Source: Chloroflexota bacterium (lineage in GTDB: Bacteria > Chloroflexota > Dehalococcoidia > UBA1127 > JACQUN01). Taken from it: a stretch of 23,049 nt of DNA. Each line of letters begins with the position of its first letter. The stretch's first letter is position 1. This document shows, piece after piece, positions 8,184-15,260 of this stretch. A model generated the notes under the pieces. The model was not told where the DNA came from, did not search any database, and saw nothing but the letters and a program-made list of their open reading frames with translations. The stretch spans positions 1 to 23,049 of the forward strand of contig JACQUN010000005.1 in assembly GCA_016210285.1 (NCBI GenBank). Direction: 5' to 3'. Position numbers and translations under genes: made by a program.

Positions 8184-9095
8184 CTACCATGGAACACTGG
8201 CGCTGCAAAGAAGGTTCGCGCCTTCGCGAAGAAGCCGCTGATATGGCACATCACGGAGAGGGTGCAGCGCCCCTTCTTTGGGGTCCACGACCCACACCCG
8301 CAAACTCAGCCGCTCCAGCTGTTCCAGGAACTCGGCCACTGTAATCCCCGCTGCCCTCAAGGCCAGTAGGTTAAGCTCAACCACCAGCCTTGGACAGGGA
8401 CTCTTTGCCAGCAGCCCTGCCATTCCTCTCAGGGTCAGTGGCTCGTTTCCATCAATGTCCATCTTGATGAGGTGGACTTGAGGTGATCCCTGGCGTTCAA
8501 GGAAGTCGTCCAGAGTGATGGTTGCCACAGAGATAGTCGCCTCGTCTCCCCTGGGACCCGATCGGACTAAGCTGTGGTTCTTGGAGAACAATCTGTCCAC
8601 GTAAAGAGTGGCAGTCCCCACGTTGTCGGAGACGGCTACTTGCTCCGCGGTGACGTTCCGGTATCCATTCAGCGTGATATTCTCCAGGAGCAGTCGGTAG
8701 TTGGCGGGTTCGGGCTCGAAGGCATAGACCCTTCCTGATGGGCCGACCTTCCGGGCGGCCAGGAGTGTGTAGTAGCCGACGTGTGCTCCGACGTCAACAA
8801 CAACCATGCCGGGGCCAAGGAGCTTCTCGAAGACCCTGGTCACTCCTGGCTCGTAGGTGTCCCCAGCAAGCTGGGCCTCCCAGTAGATGCTGAAGTCCGG
8901 TGGCAGCCGCATCCGGCTCCCCCCAAGCAGGACTACCCTGCCTCTGCCAGGCCCCTCCAGGAGGCGACGGGCAAGGTAGCCCGCTCTTACGGCAACTCTT
9001 TGGCAGAACGCCGTGCGCGCCAGCGGCGAAGCCCAGAACCAGTCGCTCGTGGCTCTGTAGGCCCATCGAGCGAGGCGGCTAAGGCCCTTCATCAC
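8184..9095 (-). CDS. FkbM family SAM-dependent methyltransferase (copy 2)
   Basis: The 303-aa protein matches its neighbour at 7071-7988 along its whole length, including the shared WASPLAR segment near residues 21-27. The SAM motif is VVDVGAHVGYYT (99-110), followed by YAFEPEPANY (124-133) and KMDIDGNEPLTL (211-222), the FkbM signature. It is a probable sugar O-methyltransferase; the different residues after KMDI suggest that the two copies may act on different positions or sugars. Its start overlaps the last 4 bases of the gmhB-like gene, so the two are translationally coupled, which ties methylation to heptose synthesis. A 195-bp gap then separates it from copy 1. Confidence 0.9.
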   Translation of the reverse strand: MMKGLSRLARWAYRATSDWFWASPLARTAFCQRVAVRAGYLARRLLEGPGRGRVVLLGGSRMRLPPDFSIYWEAQLAGDTYEPGVTRVFEKLLGPGMVVVDVGAHVGYYTLLAARKVGPSGRVYAFEPEPANYRLLLENITLNGYRNVTAEQVAVSDNVGTATLYVDRLFSKNHSLVRSGPRGDEATISVATITLDDFLERQGSPQVHLIKMDIDGNEPLTLRGMAGLLAKSPCPRLVVELNLLALRAAGITVAEFLEQLERLSLRVWVVDPKEGALHPLRDVPYQRLLREGANLLCSASVPW

Positions 9096-9730
9096 CCCCG
9101 TTCCTGGGCCAGGCTAAGTATGGCGTGCGCAAGGCTTTTGGCTTCGCGGTGGGGGCTTGTTCCCTGCGCAGCCTGGGCCGGGCGGGTCCCCGGCCCGTGG
9201 ATGAGGATGGTGCTGCAGCCCGCTGCCAGGCCGGCCTGGCAGTCCGTCCAGTTGTCGCCGATGGCGTAGGAGCGAGCGAGGTCAATGGAGAAGTCCTCGG
9301 CTGCCTTCAGGAGCAGCCCAGGGCGAGGCTTGCGGCACCCGCAGGCCATGCGCAGCTCTTGCACCACGGCCTGGGGGTGATGCAGGCAGTAGTAGATGCC
9401 GTCCAGGGACGCGCCCTCTACCTCGAGGCAGCGCACCATCCTGGCGTTCAGCGCCTCCAGGAAGGCGAGGGTGCACTTGCCCTTGGCCACGCCGGGCTGG
9501 TTGGATACCACGATGGTGAGGAGACCCTTCTGGTTGAGGGCACGCACCGCCGCAGCGGCCTGGGGCAGGAGCCGGAACTCCTCCAGGCTGTAGGGTGAGT
9601 CAAGGAAGCCCTCTCCATCCTTGGGAACCAGGGCGTTGATGATCCCATCTCGGTCCAGGAAGACGGCGGGGGCTGGTTCCGGCGCAGGCTTCTGCCTGAG
9701 GCGGGCAATGAGCATTCCGTTCATCTGCAT
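9092..9730 (-). CDS. gmhB: HAD-IIIA phosphatase, D-glycero-D-manno-heptose 1,7-bisphosphate 7-phosphatase-like
   Basis: The 212-aa protein carries all the marks of GmhB. The nucleophile motif is FLDRDGIIN (Asp26 and Asp28), motif II is VVSNQPG (74-80), and a zinc loop is formed by Cys115, His117, Cys130 and Cys132 in YYCLHHPQ and ACGCRKPRPG. The Lys of motif III is Lys134, and the metal site is AIGDNWTDC (156-164). Zn-loop GmhB enzymes remove the C7 phosphate of heptose 1,7-bisphosphate, the step after an HddA/HldE-type kinase, and such a kinase lies at 157-1146. The start ATG at 9730 follows the enoyl-CoA hydratase stop by 13 bp, and the AGAGGG ribosome site contains that stop. An alternative in-frame ATG is 6 bp downstream. 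A related imidazoleglycerol- or histidinol-phosphatase role is less likely. Confidence 0.85.
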   Translation of the reverse strand: MQMNGMLIARLRQKPAPEPAPAVFLDRDGIINALVPKDGEGFLDSPYSLEEFRLLPQAAAAVRALNQKGLLTIVVSNQPGVAKGKCTLAFLEALNARMVRCLEVEGASLDGIYYCLHHPQAVVQELRMACGCRKPRPGLLLKAAEDFSIDLARSYAIGDNWTDCQAGLAAGCSTILIHGPGTRPAQAAQGTSPHREAKSLAHAILSLAQERG

Positions 9731-9743
9731 GGCCTCGCGCCCT

Positions 9744-10529
9744 CTACCGGGCCTTCCACTGGGGGCGGCGCTTCTCGGCGAAGGCCTTGGGCCCCTCGAC
9801 CCGGTCTTCGGAGTTCATGGCCCGCACCTGCAGCTCGTACTGGCCCCGCATGGCCACGTCCACGGGGAAACCAAGGCCCTGCATGCTGGCCTGCTTGCTG
9901 GCGCGCACCGACAGCGGGGCGCATTCAAGGATCTCCCTGGCCCAGCGCTCTGCGGTGGGCAGGAGGTCCTTGAGCGGCACGACCTCGTTGACCAGCCCGA
10001 TGCGGTAGGCTTCCTGGGCAGTAATCTGGCGCCCTGTGAGGATCATCCCCATGGCGACCTTCAGCGGCACGTTGCGGGGTAGCCGGTGGACGCCGCCCGC
10101 CCCGGCGATGAGGCCCACGCGGGGCTCTGGCAGCCCCAGGCGTGCGTGTTCGGCGGCGATGATGATGTCGCAGGAGAGGGCCATCTCCAGGCCGCCGCCC
10201 AGGGCGTACCCGTTGACGGCTGCGATCACCGGCTTGAAGAGGTCGAAACGGCTCGTAAGGCCCCCGAAGGCTCCCCGGTTCAACCGCGGGATGCGGAACT
10301 GCTCCTCGTGCTCAGCGGTCCACTTCAGGTCGTTGCCCGCGGAGAAGGCTCGCTCCCCTGCCCCGGTGAAGATGGCAATCCAGACCTGGTCGTCGTTCTG
10401 GAAGTCGTCCCAGACGCTGGAAAGCTCCTGGTTGGCAGGGGGATGCAGGGCGTTCATGACCTCCGGTCGGTTGATGGTGACATATGCGATCCGTCCCTGC
10501 TTCTCATAGAGGACAAACTGGTAGGCCAT
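9744..10529 (-). CDS. Enoyl-CoA hydratase/isomerase family protein (crotonase fold)
   Basis: This 261-aa crotonase-fold enzyme has the CoA/oxyanion-hole segments AFSAGNDLK (61-69) and NGYALGGGLEMALSCDI (106-122). Both glutamates of classical hydratases are kept: Glu115 in GGGLEMAL and Glu135 in LGLPEPRVGL, with GAGGVHRLP just after. Hydration of a trans-2-enoyl-CoA in fatty-acid or related acyl-CoA breakdown is therefore plausible, although superfamily members also isomerise or hydrolyse. The ATG start at 10529 has a perfect AGGAGG site 6 nt upstream. The CoA-transferase gene ends 29 bp upstream on the same strand and the gmhB-like gene starts 13 bp downstream, so it sits in the middle of one transcription unit. 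Confidence 0.9.
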   Translation of the reverse strand: MAYQFVLYEKQGRIAYVTINRPEVMNALHPPANQELSSVWDDFQNDDQVWIAIFTGAGERAFSAGNDLKWTAEHEEQFRIPRLNRGAFGGLTSRFDLFKPVIAAVNGYALGGGLEMALSCDIIIAAEHARLGLPEPRVGLIAGAGGVHRLPRNVPLKVAMGMILTGRQITAQEAYRIGLVNEVVPLKDLLPTAERWAREILECAPLSVRASKQASMQGLGFPVDVAMRGQYELQVRAMNSEDRVEGPKAFAEKRRPQWKAR

Positions 10530-10558
10530 GCGTTTCCTCCTTGCAGCACGGGTTGATT

Positions 10559-11887
10559 CTACCGCCCCAGGAGCCGCCGCGCTTCCCGGCGGAGCTCGGC
10601 GCGGAAATCGGGATGGGCTACCTCGATGAGCGCTGCCGCCCGCTCCCTCAGGGGTTTGTTGAGGAGCCGCGCGACGCCGTACTCGGTGACGACAAGGTCA
10701 GCCAGGTCCCGCGGTACAGTGACCACCTGCCCTGGCGGGAACTGCGGCAGAATCCGGGAGACCTTGCCCCCCTGCGCCGTGGAGGGAAGGATGCACATGT
10801 AGCGGCCACCTCGCGAGAACCAGGCCCCCAGGGCGAAGGCCAGGTGGCCCCCGGTGCCGCTTTGCAGGCGTGGGCCGATAGACCCGGCCGCCACCTGTCC
10901 CGTCAGGTCCACCGCCATGGCCATGTTGATAGCCACCACATTGTCATTCTGGGCGATGCCCCGGGGGTCTATCACGTAGTCAGACCGGTGGAGCTCGAAC
11001 TTGGGGTTGTTGTTCACGAACTCCAGGTCCTCCGGGCTGTTGCCAATGGTGGTGGCTACCACCTTGCCAGGGTGGTTCTTGAGATAGCGGGAGGTGATAG
11101 CCCCCTCCCGCACCAGGCCCACAACGCCTGGCACGCTGAGCTCGGAGAAGAACCCCAGGTCCTCCTTGCCTGCAAAGGCCCCCAGGGGGATAAGGTTGCC
11201 CGTGGTTTTGCCGAGGCCGATCTGGAAGGCGTCGCCGCTGTGCAGCAGGGAGCGGACGTGCTCGGCAATGGCCCGGTCAGCCGGGTCGGGGTCGGGGTAG
11301 GTGAGCAGCGTCGGAGGCTGGTCGTACTCAACAAAGTAGTCAATCTGGGAGACGTGCAGACGCGTGTCCCCGAAGGTCTGGATGACGTGGCGGTTCACCT
11401 GAGCCAGGACCAGGGCGGCATGGGAGACTGCCTCCTGGGCCTCCCAGACCGACTTGCCCAGGCAGCAGAACCCCTGCTCGTCGGGAGGTGCAACGTCAAC
11501 CAGCGTGACATCCAGCGGCCGGGCCTCCGGGCGGCCCTCCATGATGGCCCGTAGAGCGCCATTGCCCGCCCAGGGGACGGTGTCGCAGCGGTGCTGGTTG
11601 GCGGCCTCACGCATCTGGGGTGGGATGAAGGTGGTATCCACCGAAATGTGGCCCTGCATCTCGTCGGTAAACCAGCCGTAGTCTCCGCGGACGGTCCCCG
11701 TGAGCTGGATGCCCTCTAACTCGTGCAGGCGACCGGACAGGGCAGAGAGCAGGCCCTCCGGGTTCTGCCCCATCGGGAGGAAGATGCGGTCCCCCGACTT
11801 GGCGTGGCTGACGGCCTCCTCGGGAGAGACGAGACGACGGAGAAAGTAGTCACGCCACGGGCCATTCAGCGGTCTGGCAGCTCCCAT
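10559..11887 (-). CDS. Acetyl-CoA hydrolase/transferase family protein (4-hydroxybutyrate/butyrate CoA-transferase-like)
   Basis: A class I CoA-transferase of the acetyl-CoA hydrolase family, about 442 aa. The catalytic-glutamate region aligns as DLGFFSELSVPGVVGL, where relatives have LGxHtEm; that Glu would form the CoA thioester. Downstream are the glycine-rich stretch near GAWFSRGGRY and the C-terminal TEYGVARLLNKPLRERA, both typical. Expected reaction: moving CoA between an acyl-CoA and acetate or another carboxylate, or acyl-CoA hydrolysis. The frame extends to a GTG at 11920, but that codon has no ribosome site. ATG at 11887 follows a run of eight G and fits family N-termini, so I prefer it. 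It heads the - strand unit with the enoyl-CoA hydratase, and a promoter lies at 11955-11984. The exact acyl substrate is not visible. Confidence 0.88.
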   Translation of the reverse strand: MGAARPLNGPWRDYFLRRLVSPEEAVSHAKSGDRIFLPMGQNPEGLLSALSGRLHELEGIQLTGTVRGDYGWFTDEMQGHISVDTTFIPPQMREAANQHRCDTVPWAGNGALRAIMEGRPEARPLDVTLVDVAPPDEQGFCCLGKSVWEAQEAVSHAALVLAQVNRHVIQTFGDTRLHVSQIDYFVEYDQPPTLLTYPDPDPADRAIAEHVRSLLHSGDAFQIGLGKTTGNLIPLGAFAGKEDLGFFSELSVPGVVGLVREGAITSRYLKNHPGKVVATTIGNSPEDLEFVNNNPKFELHRSDYVIDPRGIAQNDNVVAINMAMAVDLTGQVAAGSIGPRLQSGTGGHLAFALGAWFSRGGRYMCILPSTAQGGKVSRILPQFPPGQVVTVPRDLADLVVTEYGVARLLNKPLRERAAALIEVAHPDFRAELRREARRLLGR

Positions 11888-11954
11888 TGCGGCCCCCCCC
11901 GTGCAGCCCCGACATGCCACCCAGGCACGCTCGCCGGCTACGGTTGATGATGCA

Positions 11955-11984
11955 ACCCTAGCGCAGCACCCGATGCGCTGTCAA
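11955..11984 (-). promoter_or_regulatory. Promoter of the CoA-transferase operon
   Basis: The - strand has a perfect -35 TTGACA (11979-11984), an 18-bp spacer and a poor -10, TAGGGT (11955-11960). It lies about 70 bp before the preferred CoA-transferase start and downstream of the tRNA genes. The -35 is convincing, while the -10 is weak enough that an activator may be needed. Confidence 0.5.
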
Positions 11985-12089
11985 GGACTTGGTCCCGTGC
12001 GAGCGCCTGGGCGCCGGGCCCCTGGAAAGCGGTAGCGAGCAGCCCTGCTTTCGGGGTGGGACTGCCGGGGCGCACGCAAAGCAAAAAAG

Positions 12090-12161
12090 TCGGGGCGGCC
12101 AGGTTCGAACTGGCGACCTCGTGGTCCCAAACCACGCGCCCTACCACTGGGCCACGCCCCG
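12090..12161 (-). tRNA. tRNA-Pro (anticodon TGG)
   Basis: The - strand folds into a full cloverleaf of 72 nt. The acceptor CGGGGCG pairs with CGCCCCG (7 perfect pairs) and the discriminator is A. The D arm is GCCC/GGGC with a short loop. The anticodon arm is CGTGG-TTTGGGA-CCACG, giving UGG, and the T arm is GCCAG-TTCGAAC-CTGGC. CCA is not encoded. A run of six T begins 2 nt after the last acceptor pair and may end transcription. tRNA-Arg lies 30 bp upstream on the same strand. Confidence 0.96.
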
Positions 12162-12191
12162 GGGCCATGCCGAGGGCTGGGGAAAGGGGAG

Positions 12192-12264
12192 TGCCCCTGG
12201 GGCGACTCGAACGCCCGCGACCGGCTCCGGAGGCCGGTGCTCTATCCGCCTGAGCTACAGGGGC
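12192..12264 (-). tRNA. tRNA-Arg (anticodon CCG)
   Basis: The 73-nt cloverleaf on the - strand has acceptor GCCCCTG/CAGGGGC with discriminator A, and D arm GCTC/GAGC. The anticodon arm is CCGGC-CTCCGGA-GCCGG, giving CCG, and the T arm is GGGCG-TTCGAGT-CGCCC. It reads Arg codon CGG, common in GC-rich genomes. It is probably co-transcribed with the tRNA-Pro just downstream. Confidence 0.96.
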
Positions 12265-12279
12265 CTGCATTCCTCGATA

Positions 12280-12308
12280 ACTATATCAGCCCCGTCCTGT
12301 GCGGGCAA
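12280..12308 (-). promoter_or_regulatory. Promoter of the tRNA-Arg/tRNA-Pro unit
   Basis: The - strand shows TTGCCC, a 17-bp spacer and TATAGT (12280-12285), placing the start of transcription about 9 nt before the mature 5' end of tRNA-Arg. The spacer is optimal, the -10 has 5 of 6 and the -35 has 4 of 6 consensus bases. Confidence 0.65.
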
Positions 12309-12371
12309 GTCCACCGGGAGCCGCAAACGCCCCCCAGGGAACATGCCGGAACATCCACGGGGGCGCCGTGC

Positions 12372-13676
12372 TCAGCGGGGATCGTTGGACGGGGCGTGGG
12401 AGGGCTGGCGCTGCGCGGCCCGCGTCCCCGGCCCACCCCGGCGGAAGACGGGCACGAGGAGAATAGGCGCCACCAGGGTCGTGACCGCCGTCATCATGAT
12501 GGACACGCCGAAGATCTCTGTGTCAATCACCTCCTGGGCCAGGCCCACCCCGGCCACGATGAGCGCCACCTCGCCGCGGGGCAGCATCCCCAGGCCGATG
12601 CGCCACGCCCCGCGCAGGTTGAACCCCAGGCCGAGGGCGGGCAGGCCGCAGCCAAACACCTTCCCCACGATGGCCAGGGCGGTGATGACTCCGCCAAAAA
12701 CCAGGGCCCCGCGCATGGCCGACAGGTCCACGAGCATCCCCATCGCCACGAAGAAAACGGGCACCAGGGCATAGTAGACGCCGTGCATGGCCCCTTCAAT
12801 ACGCCGCGCCAGCTCGGTGCCGGACAGGGCAAGCCCGATGGAGTACGCCCCGATGATCATGGCCAGGCCAACGGACTGGGCCAGCCCCGCCGCCAGAAAG
12901 GCCAGGGCCAGGGCCAGGGCAACGGCTGCCCCCGTGACGCGGAAGGCCCCCAGGGCCCGGGAGATAAGTCCAGAGGCCAGGATGCCCAGCCCCGTGAGGG
13001 CTACCCAGAAGCCGATGGCCTTGCCTCCCACCAGGGCTACCTGCCCCAGGGTGACGTGCCCGGTGGCAGCGATGCCTACAACGATGGTCAGCACCAGGAT
13101 GCCCAGGACGTCGTCCACAACCGCGGCGGCCAACACGGTCACCCCCTCCGGCGTCCCCAGCCGGTGCAGGTCGCTGAGCACCCGCGCGGTGATGCCGACG
13201 GAGGTGGCGGTCAGGATGGCGCCCATGAAGAGGGGCACCGGGTCGGTGAAGCCGTGCCCGAAGCCGAACCACACGGTGGCCGTGGCCCCCAGGGCGAAGG
13301 GCACGAGCACGCCGCCTGCCGCCACCACGGAGGCCGGCCCAGCGTAGCGGAGGAACTGCTTCAGGTCGGTCTCCATCCCGGCGGCGAAGAGCAGGACCAC
13401 CGCCCCCACCTGGGCGATGGCGTAGAGGGACGTGGGGAGCACCGAGATGGGGTTGGCACCCGCCTCGCGCGCCCCCTGGAAGAGGGGGCCAACAGGGCCC
13501 AGGTGGAGCCCACCCAGGGCGTAGGGCCCGATGACGACCCCGGCGACCAGCTCCCCCAGCACCGGCGGCACCTTGAAGAAGCGGTCGCAGACCTCACCAG
13601 CCAGCTTTGCCGCAGCCAGGATAATGGCCAACTGGAACACCAGCCTGGTTATCTGCTCGGTGATATCCTGTTCCAA
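12372..13676 (-). CDS. CPA2-family cation/proton antiporter (Na+/H+ or K+/H+)
   Basis: This 434-aa, roughly 12-13-helix transporter belongs to the CPA2 group (NapA/KefB/GerN-like). Family landmarks are PPVLGELVAGVVIGP (37-51), LLFAAGMETDL (95-105) and the unwound-helix motif TATSVGITARVL (156-167). The ion-binding pair Asp188-Asp189 lies in AAAVVDDVLG (183-192); two adjacent Asp residues mark electrogenic CPA2 antiporters, so Na+/H+ exchange is the best guess. There is no C-terminal RCK/TrkA nucleotide-binding domain, unlike full Kef proteins. The TTG start at 13676 has GGAGGAG 7 nt upstream, better support than any later codon. No close same-strand partner lies upstream, and the likely -10 is about 260 bp away at 13939. 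Confidence 0.9.
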   Translation of the reverse strand: MEQDITEQITRLVFQLAIILAAAKLAGEVCDRFFKVPPVLGELVAGVVIGPYALGGLHLGPVGPLFQGAREAGANPISVLPTSLYAIAQVGAVVLLFAAGMETDLKQFLRYAGPASVVAAGGVLVPFALGATATVWFGFGHGFTDPVPLFMGAILTATSVGITARVLSDLHRLGTPEGVTVLAAAVVDDVLGILVLTIVVGIAATGHVTLGQVALVGGKAIGFWVALTGLGILASGLISRALGAFRVTGAAVALALALAFLAAGLAQSVGLAMIIGAYSIGLALSGTELARRIEGAMHGVYYALVPVFFVAMGMLVDLSAMRGALVFGGVITALAIVGKVFGCGLPALGLGFNLRGAWRIGLGMLPRGEVALIVAGVGLAQEVIDTEIFGVSIMMTAVTTLVAPILLVPVFRRGGPGTRAAQRQPSHAPSNDPR

Positions 13677-13938
13677 GGGCCTTCTCCTCCACGAAGTGCG
13701 CTGGCCCCCTGGAGCGGGCGAGAGGGCGAAGCGTTCCCAGCGCCTCTTAGGCTGCTCATCCTCCGGCGACTGCGGGTCAGAGCGGGCCAGGGCGTCCCCA
13801 AAGGGGCTGCGCCAAGGGCACTTGGCTCTGTTGCATGGCCTACCCAGCGCTGAAAGGGCGGGCCAGAGAAGAGATGCGCTCTATCCTGCAGCTTTCGGCT
13901 GCGCTGGCGGATGCAAACAGAGCCAGCGCATTGCAACG
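13677..13938 (-). other. Long untranslated leader or gene-free stretch upstream of the antiporter
   Basis: Between the antiporter start and the TATAAT at 13939-13944 there are about 260 bp without a credible gene on either strand. If transcription starts near 13932, this is a GC-rich, structure-prone leader. I could not match it to a known riboswitch or small RNA. The open frames here have no ribosome site and no recognisable family. Confidence 0.3.
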
Positions 13939-13944
13939 ATTATA
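13939..13944 (-). promoter_or_regulatory. Perfect TATAAT -10 box upstream of the antiporter
   Basis: The - strand reads TATAAT. The -35 position at 17 bp spacing (TCGCCG) has only 3 of 6 consensus bases. It is the best promoter candidate for the antiporter, with a leader of about 255 nt. The remaining gap, 13945-14226, contains nothing else I can identify. Confidence 0.4.
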
Positions 13945-14226
13945 GCTTGCTCGCTGCTTTTCGGCGAGGAGCATCCCTTCGCCGTCCCAGGCTCTTCTGT
14001 TCTTGCCTGGCCGTGTCCCCATGCTCTTGGGGGTGGCCCAAAGCCAGGGCTGCTGCTCGTCATTCGTGCACAGGCCACCGTGGTCTGCGAGCGGGGAGGG
14101 GAAGCTGGAACCAAAGGGAGGCATCCCTCGTTATCACGTATAGTAGCCTCGTGCACAGCGAGTCGGGTGCGCTCCGCCCCCGTCCGGCACGGAGAAAAGA
14201 GGGCATCGGGAGGGGGAGTGTAGCCC

Positions 14227-14255
14227 TTGACATCCGCAGGGAAGGTGCCTAAGAT
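14227..14255 (+). promoter_or_regulatory. Strong sigma-70-type promoter of the lipoprotein gene
   Basis: TTGACA (14227-14232), a 17-bp spacer and TAAGAT (14250-14255) give 11 of 12 consensus bases at the ideal spacing. The predicted leader is about 80 nt. It includes a small hairpin, TGTCG-tga-CGACA (14312-14324), just before the ribosome site AGAAAGGGGG of the gene at 14341. Confidence 0.85.
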
Positions 14256-14340
14256 TACGGGGTGTGCTTTAGGCGAAGAAATGCTTGGGGGCCCGACGAA
14301 AACAGACCCTATGTCGTGACGACAAGAGAAAGGGGGCTCG

Positions 14341-14967
14341 ATGAAAGGTTTCCCAGGCCTGAAGATAGCCGGTATCTTCCTCATCCTTTTGCTCTTTGGT
14401 GTGCTTCTTGCTGCTGCCTGTCAAGGGCCTGAAGGCAAGCAGGGGCCCGCAGGGCCTCAGGGCGCCCCTGGCGTGGCAGGCGCCCCTGGGGCCGCGGGCG
14501 CTCCGGGCGCTGGTGGCGCTGCGGGTGCTCCGGGTGCTCCGGGCGCCAAAGGGGACAAAGGGGATCCGGGGGCTCCAGCGCCCCAGGTAGAGGCCACGAT
14601 CATCCTGGACAAGGCGTCCTATGCATTCGATGCCAGGGCCACGATCACCATATGGGGCTCCGGCTTCAAGCCGGGTGAGGCGGTGGTCATCGCCGTCCAG
14701 ATGGGTGCCAGCGAGCTGCTGATGGTGGGGGGCGACGCCAACGACAACGGGGCCCTCAAGTTCGTCAGCGCTGCGGGGTTCCTCCCGAGGATTGGCGACG
14801 CCCTGGACCCTGTCAAGGGCGGCACCGGCAACTACACGGTGCGCGCCATCGGTGACAAGGGCTCCCTGGCCAGCGCTCCCATTGAAATCGTCCGGCCCAA
14901 GGCGGCGCCGACGCCTGTGCCCGCGACCCCGACGCCTGTTCCGGCGACGCCAACGCCCGCGAGGTAA
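14341..14967 (+). CDS. Collagen-like repeat lipoprotein
   Basis: This 208-aa exported protein starts with a Lys-containing N-terminus, a hydrophobic segment (IAGIFLILLLFGVLLAA) and a lipobox LAAAC ending at Cys27, so it should be a lipid-anchored surface protein. Residues 29-79 are 17 uninterrupted Gly-X-Y triplets, starting GPEGKQGPAGPQ and ending GAKGDKGDPGAP, which should form a trimeric collagen-like stalk. A globular beta-rich domain (about 82-185) follows; TIILDKASYAFDARATITIW and SGFKPGEAV resemble Ig-like or IPT-type domains. The tail, TPVPATPTPVPATPTPAR, is a Pro/Thr linker, perhaps wall-spanning or glycosylated. The gene has its own strong promoter and hairpin terminator. The ligand or partner is unknown. 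This orientation leaves the stalk next to the membrane and the globular domain outermost. Confidence 0.9.
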   Translation: MKGFPGLKIAGIFLILLLFGVLLAAACQGPEGKQGPAGPQGAPGVAGAPGAAGAPGAGGAAGAPGAPGAKGDKGDPGAPAPQVEATIILDKASYAFDARATITIWGSGFKPGEAVVIAVQMGASELLMVGGDANDNGALKFVSAAGFLPRIGDALDPVKGGTGNYTVRAIGDKGSLASAPIEIVRPKAAPTPVPATPTPVPATPTPAR

Positions 14968-15010
14968 CCGCGCCGTCGCAGGTTGACCTGCCGCTTTCGT
15001 GGGCGGCAGA

Positions 15011-15032
15011 GGGAAGCCATGCAGGGCTTCCC
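15011..15032. other. Hairpin between lipoprotein gene and terminator
   Basis: GGGAAGCC and GGCTTCCC form an 8-bp stem around a 6-nt loop, about 45 bp after the lipoprotein stop. It has no T-tract, so it may protect the 3' end or assist the terminator at 15051-15094. Confidence 0.4.
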
Positions 15033-15050
15033 ATGGTGGCTTGGAGCAGC

Positions 15051-15094
15051 AGAGGGCCAGTTGCCCACGGTGTGGGCAACTGGCCCTCTCTTTT
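15051..15094 (+). terminator. Strong intrinsic terminator of the lipoprotein gene
   Basis: A perfect 18-bp inverted repeat (AGAGGGCCAGTTGCCCAC at 15051-15068, its complement at 15072-15089) encloses a GGT loop and is followed by CTTTT. It lies 83 bp after the lipoprotein stop. The stem is unusually long, and the T-tract is short. Confidence 0.8.
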
Positions 15095-15200
15095 CCCTCG
15101 TTGGGGGTCTGGGAGCATTGTGCATGCAGTCATGCAGAGCCCATCGCTTCCTGTCATTACGAAGGAGCCCGTTCGTTTCCCTCAGGGTAGACTCCGCGAC

Positions 15201-15226
15201 CGAGGAATCTCCCGGGAGATTCCTCG
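15201..15226. repeat. Perfect 26-bp palindrome
   Basis: CGAGGAATCTCCC is followed without a spacer by its exact complement GGGAGATTCCTCG. With no loop it is a poor terminator; as DNA it could form a cruciform or bind a dimeric protein. It sits inside the repeat cluster, so a head-to-head pair of short repeat units is the simplest reading. Confidence 0.8.
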
Positions 15227-15241
15227 AGGAGTTGACCCTGA

Positions 15242-15260
15242 CCCTTCGACAAGCTCAGGG
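15242..15260 (+). repeat. Dispersed CCCTTCGACAAGCTCAGGG-type repeat, copy 2
   Basis: CCCTTCGACAAGCTCAGGG on the + strand, identical to the complement of the copy at 6-24 and differing by one base from the copy at 22888-22906. It is intergenic. Confidence 0.75.

Noticed and set aside
12090..12264. tRNA pair considered as an integration site for a mobile element
   Set aside because: No integrase gene, and no repeat of a tRNA 3' end elsewhere in the window that I could find.
12237..13853. 538-codon open frame on the + strand opposite the antiporter
   Set aside because: The translation is His/Gly/Gln-rich and featureless, runs through the tRNA-Arg gene and covers a clear CPA2 antiporter in the other direction.
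13881..14384. 167-codon - strand frame in the gap before the lipoprotein gene
   Set aside because: It crosses the lipoprotein promoter and start, has no ribosome site or recognisable family, and is Pro/Arg-rich.
14457..14577. Short GC-rich near-repeats considered as a CRISPR or tandem DNA repeat
   Set aside because: They are the codons of the Gly-X-Y collagen triplets, with no spacers, and belong to the lipoprotein gene.
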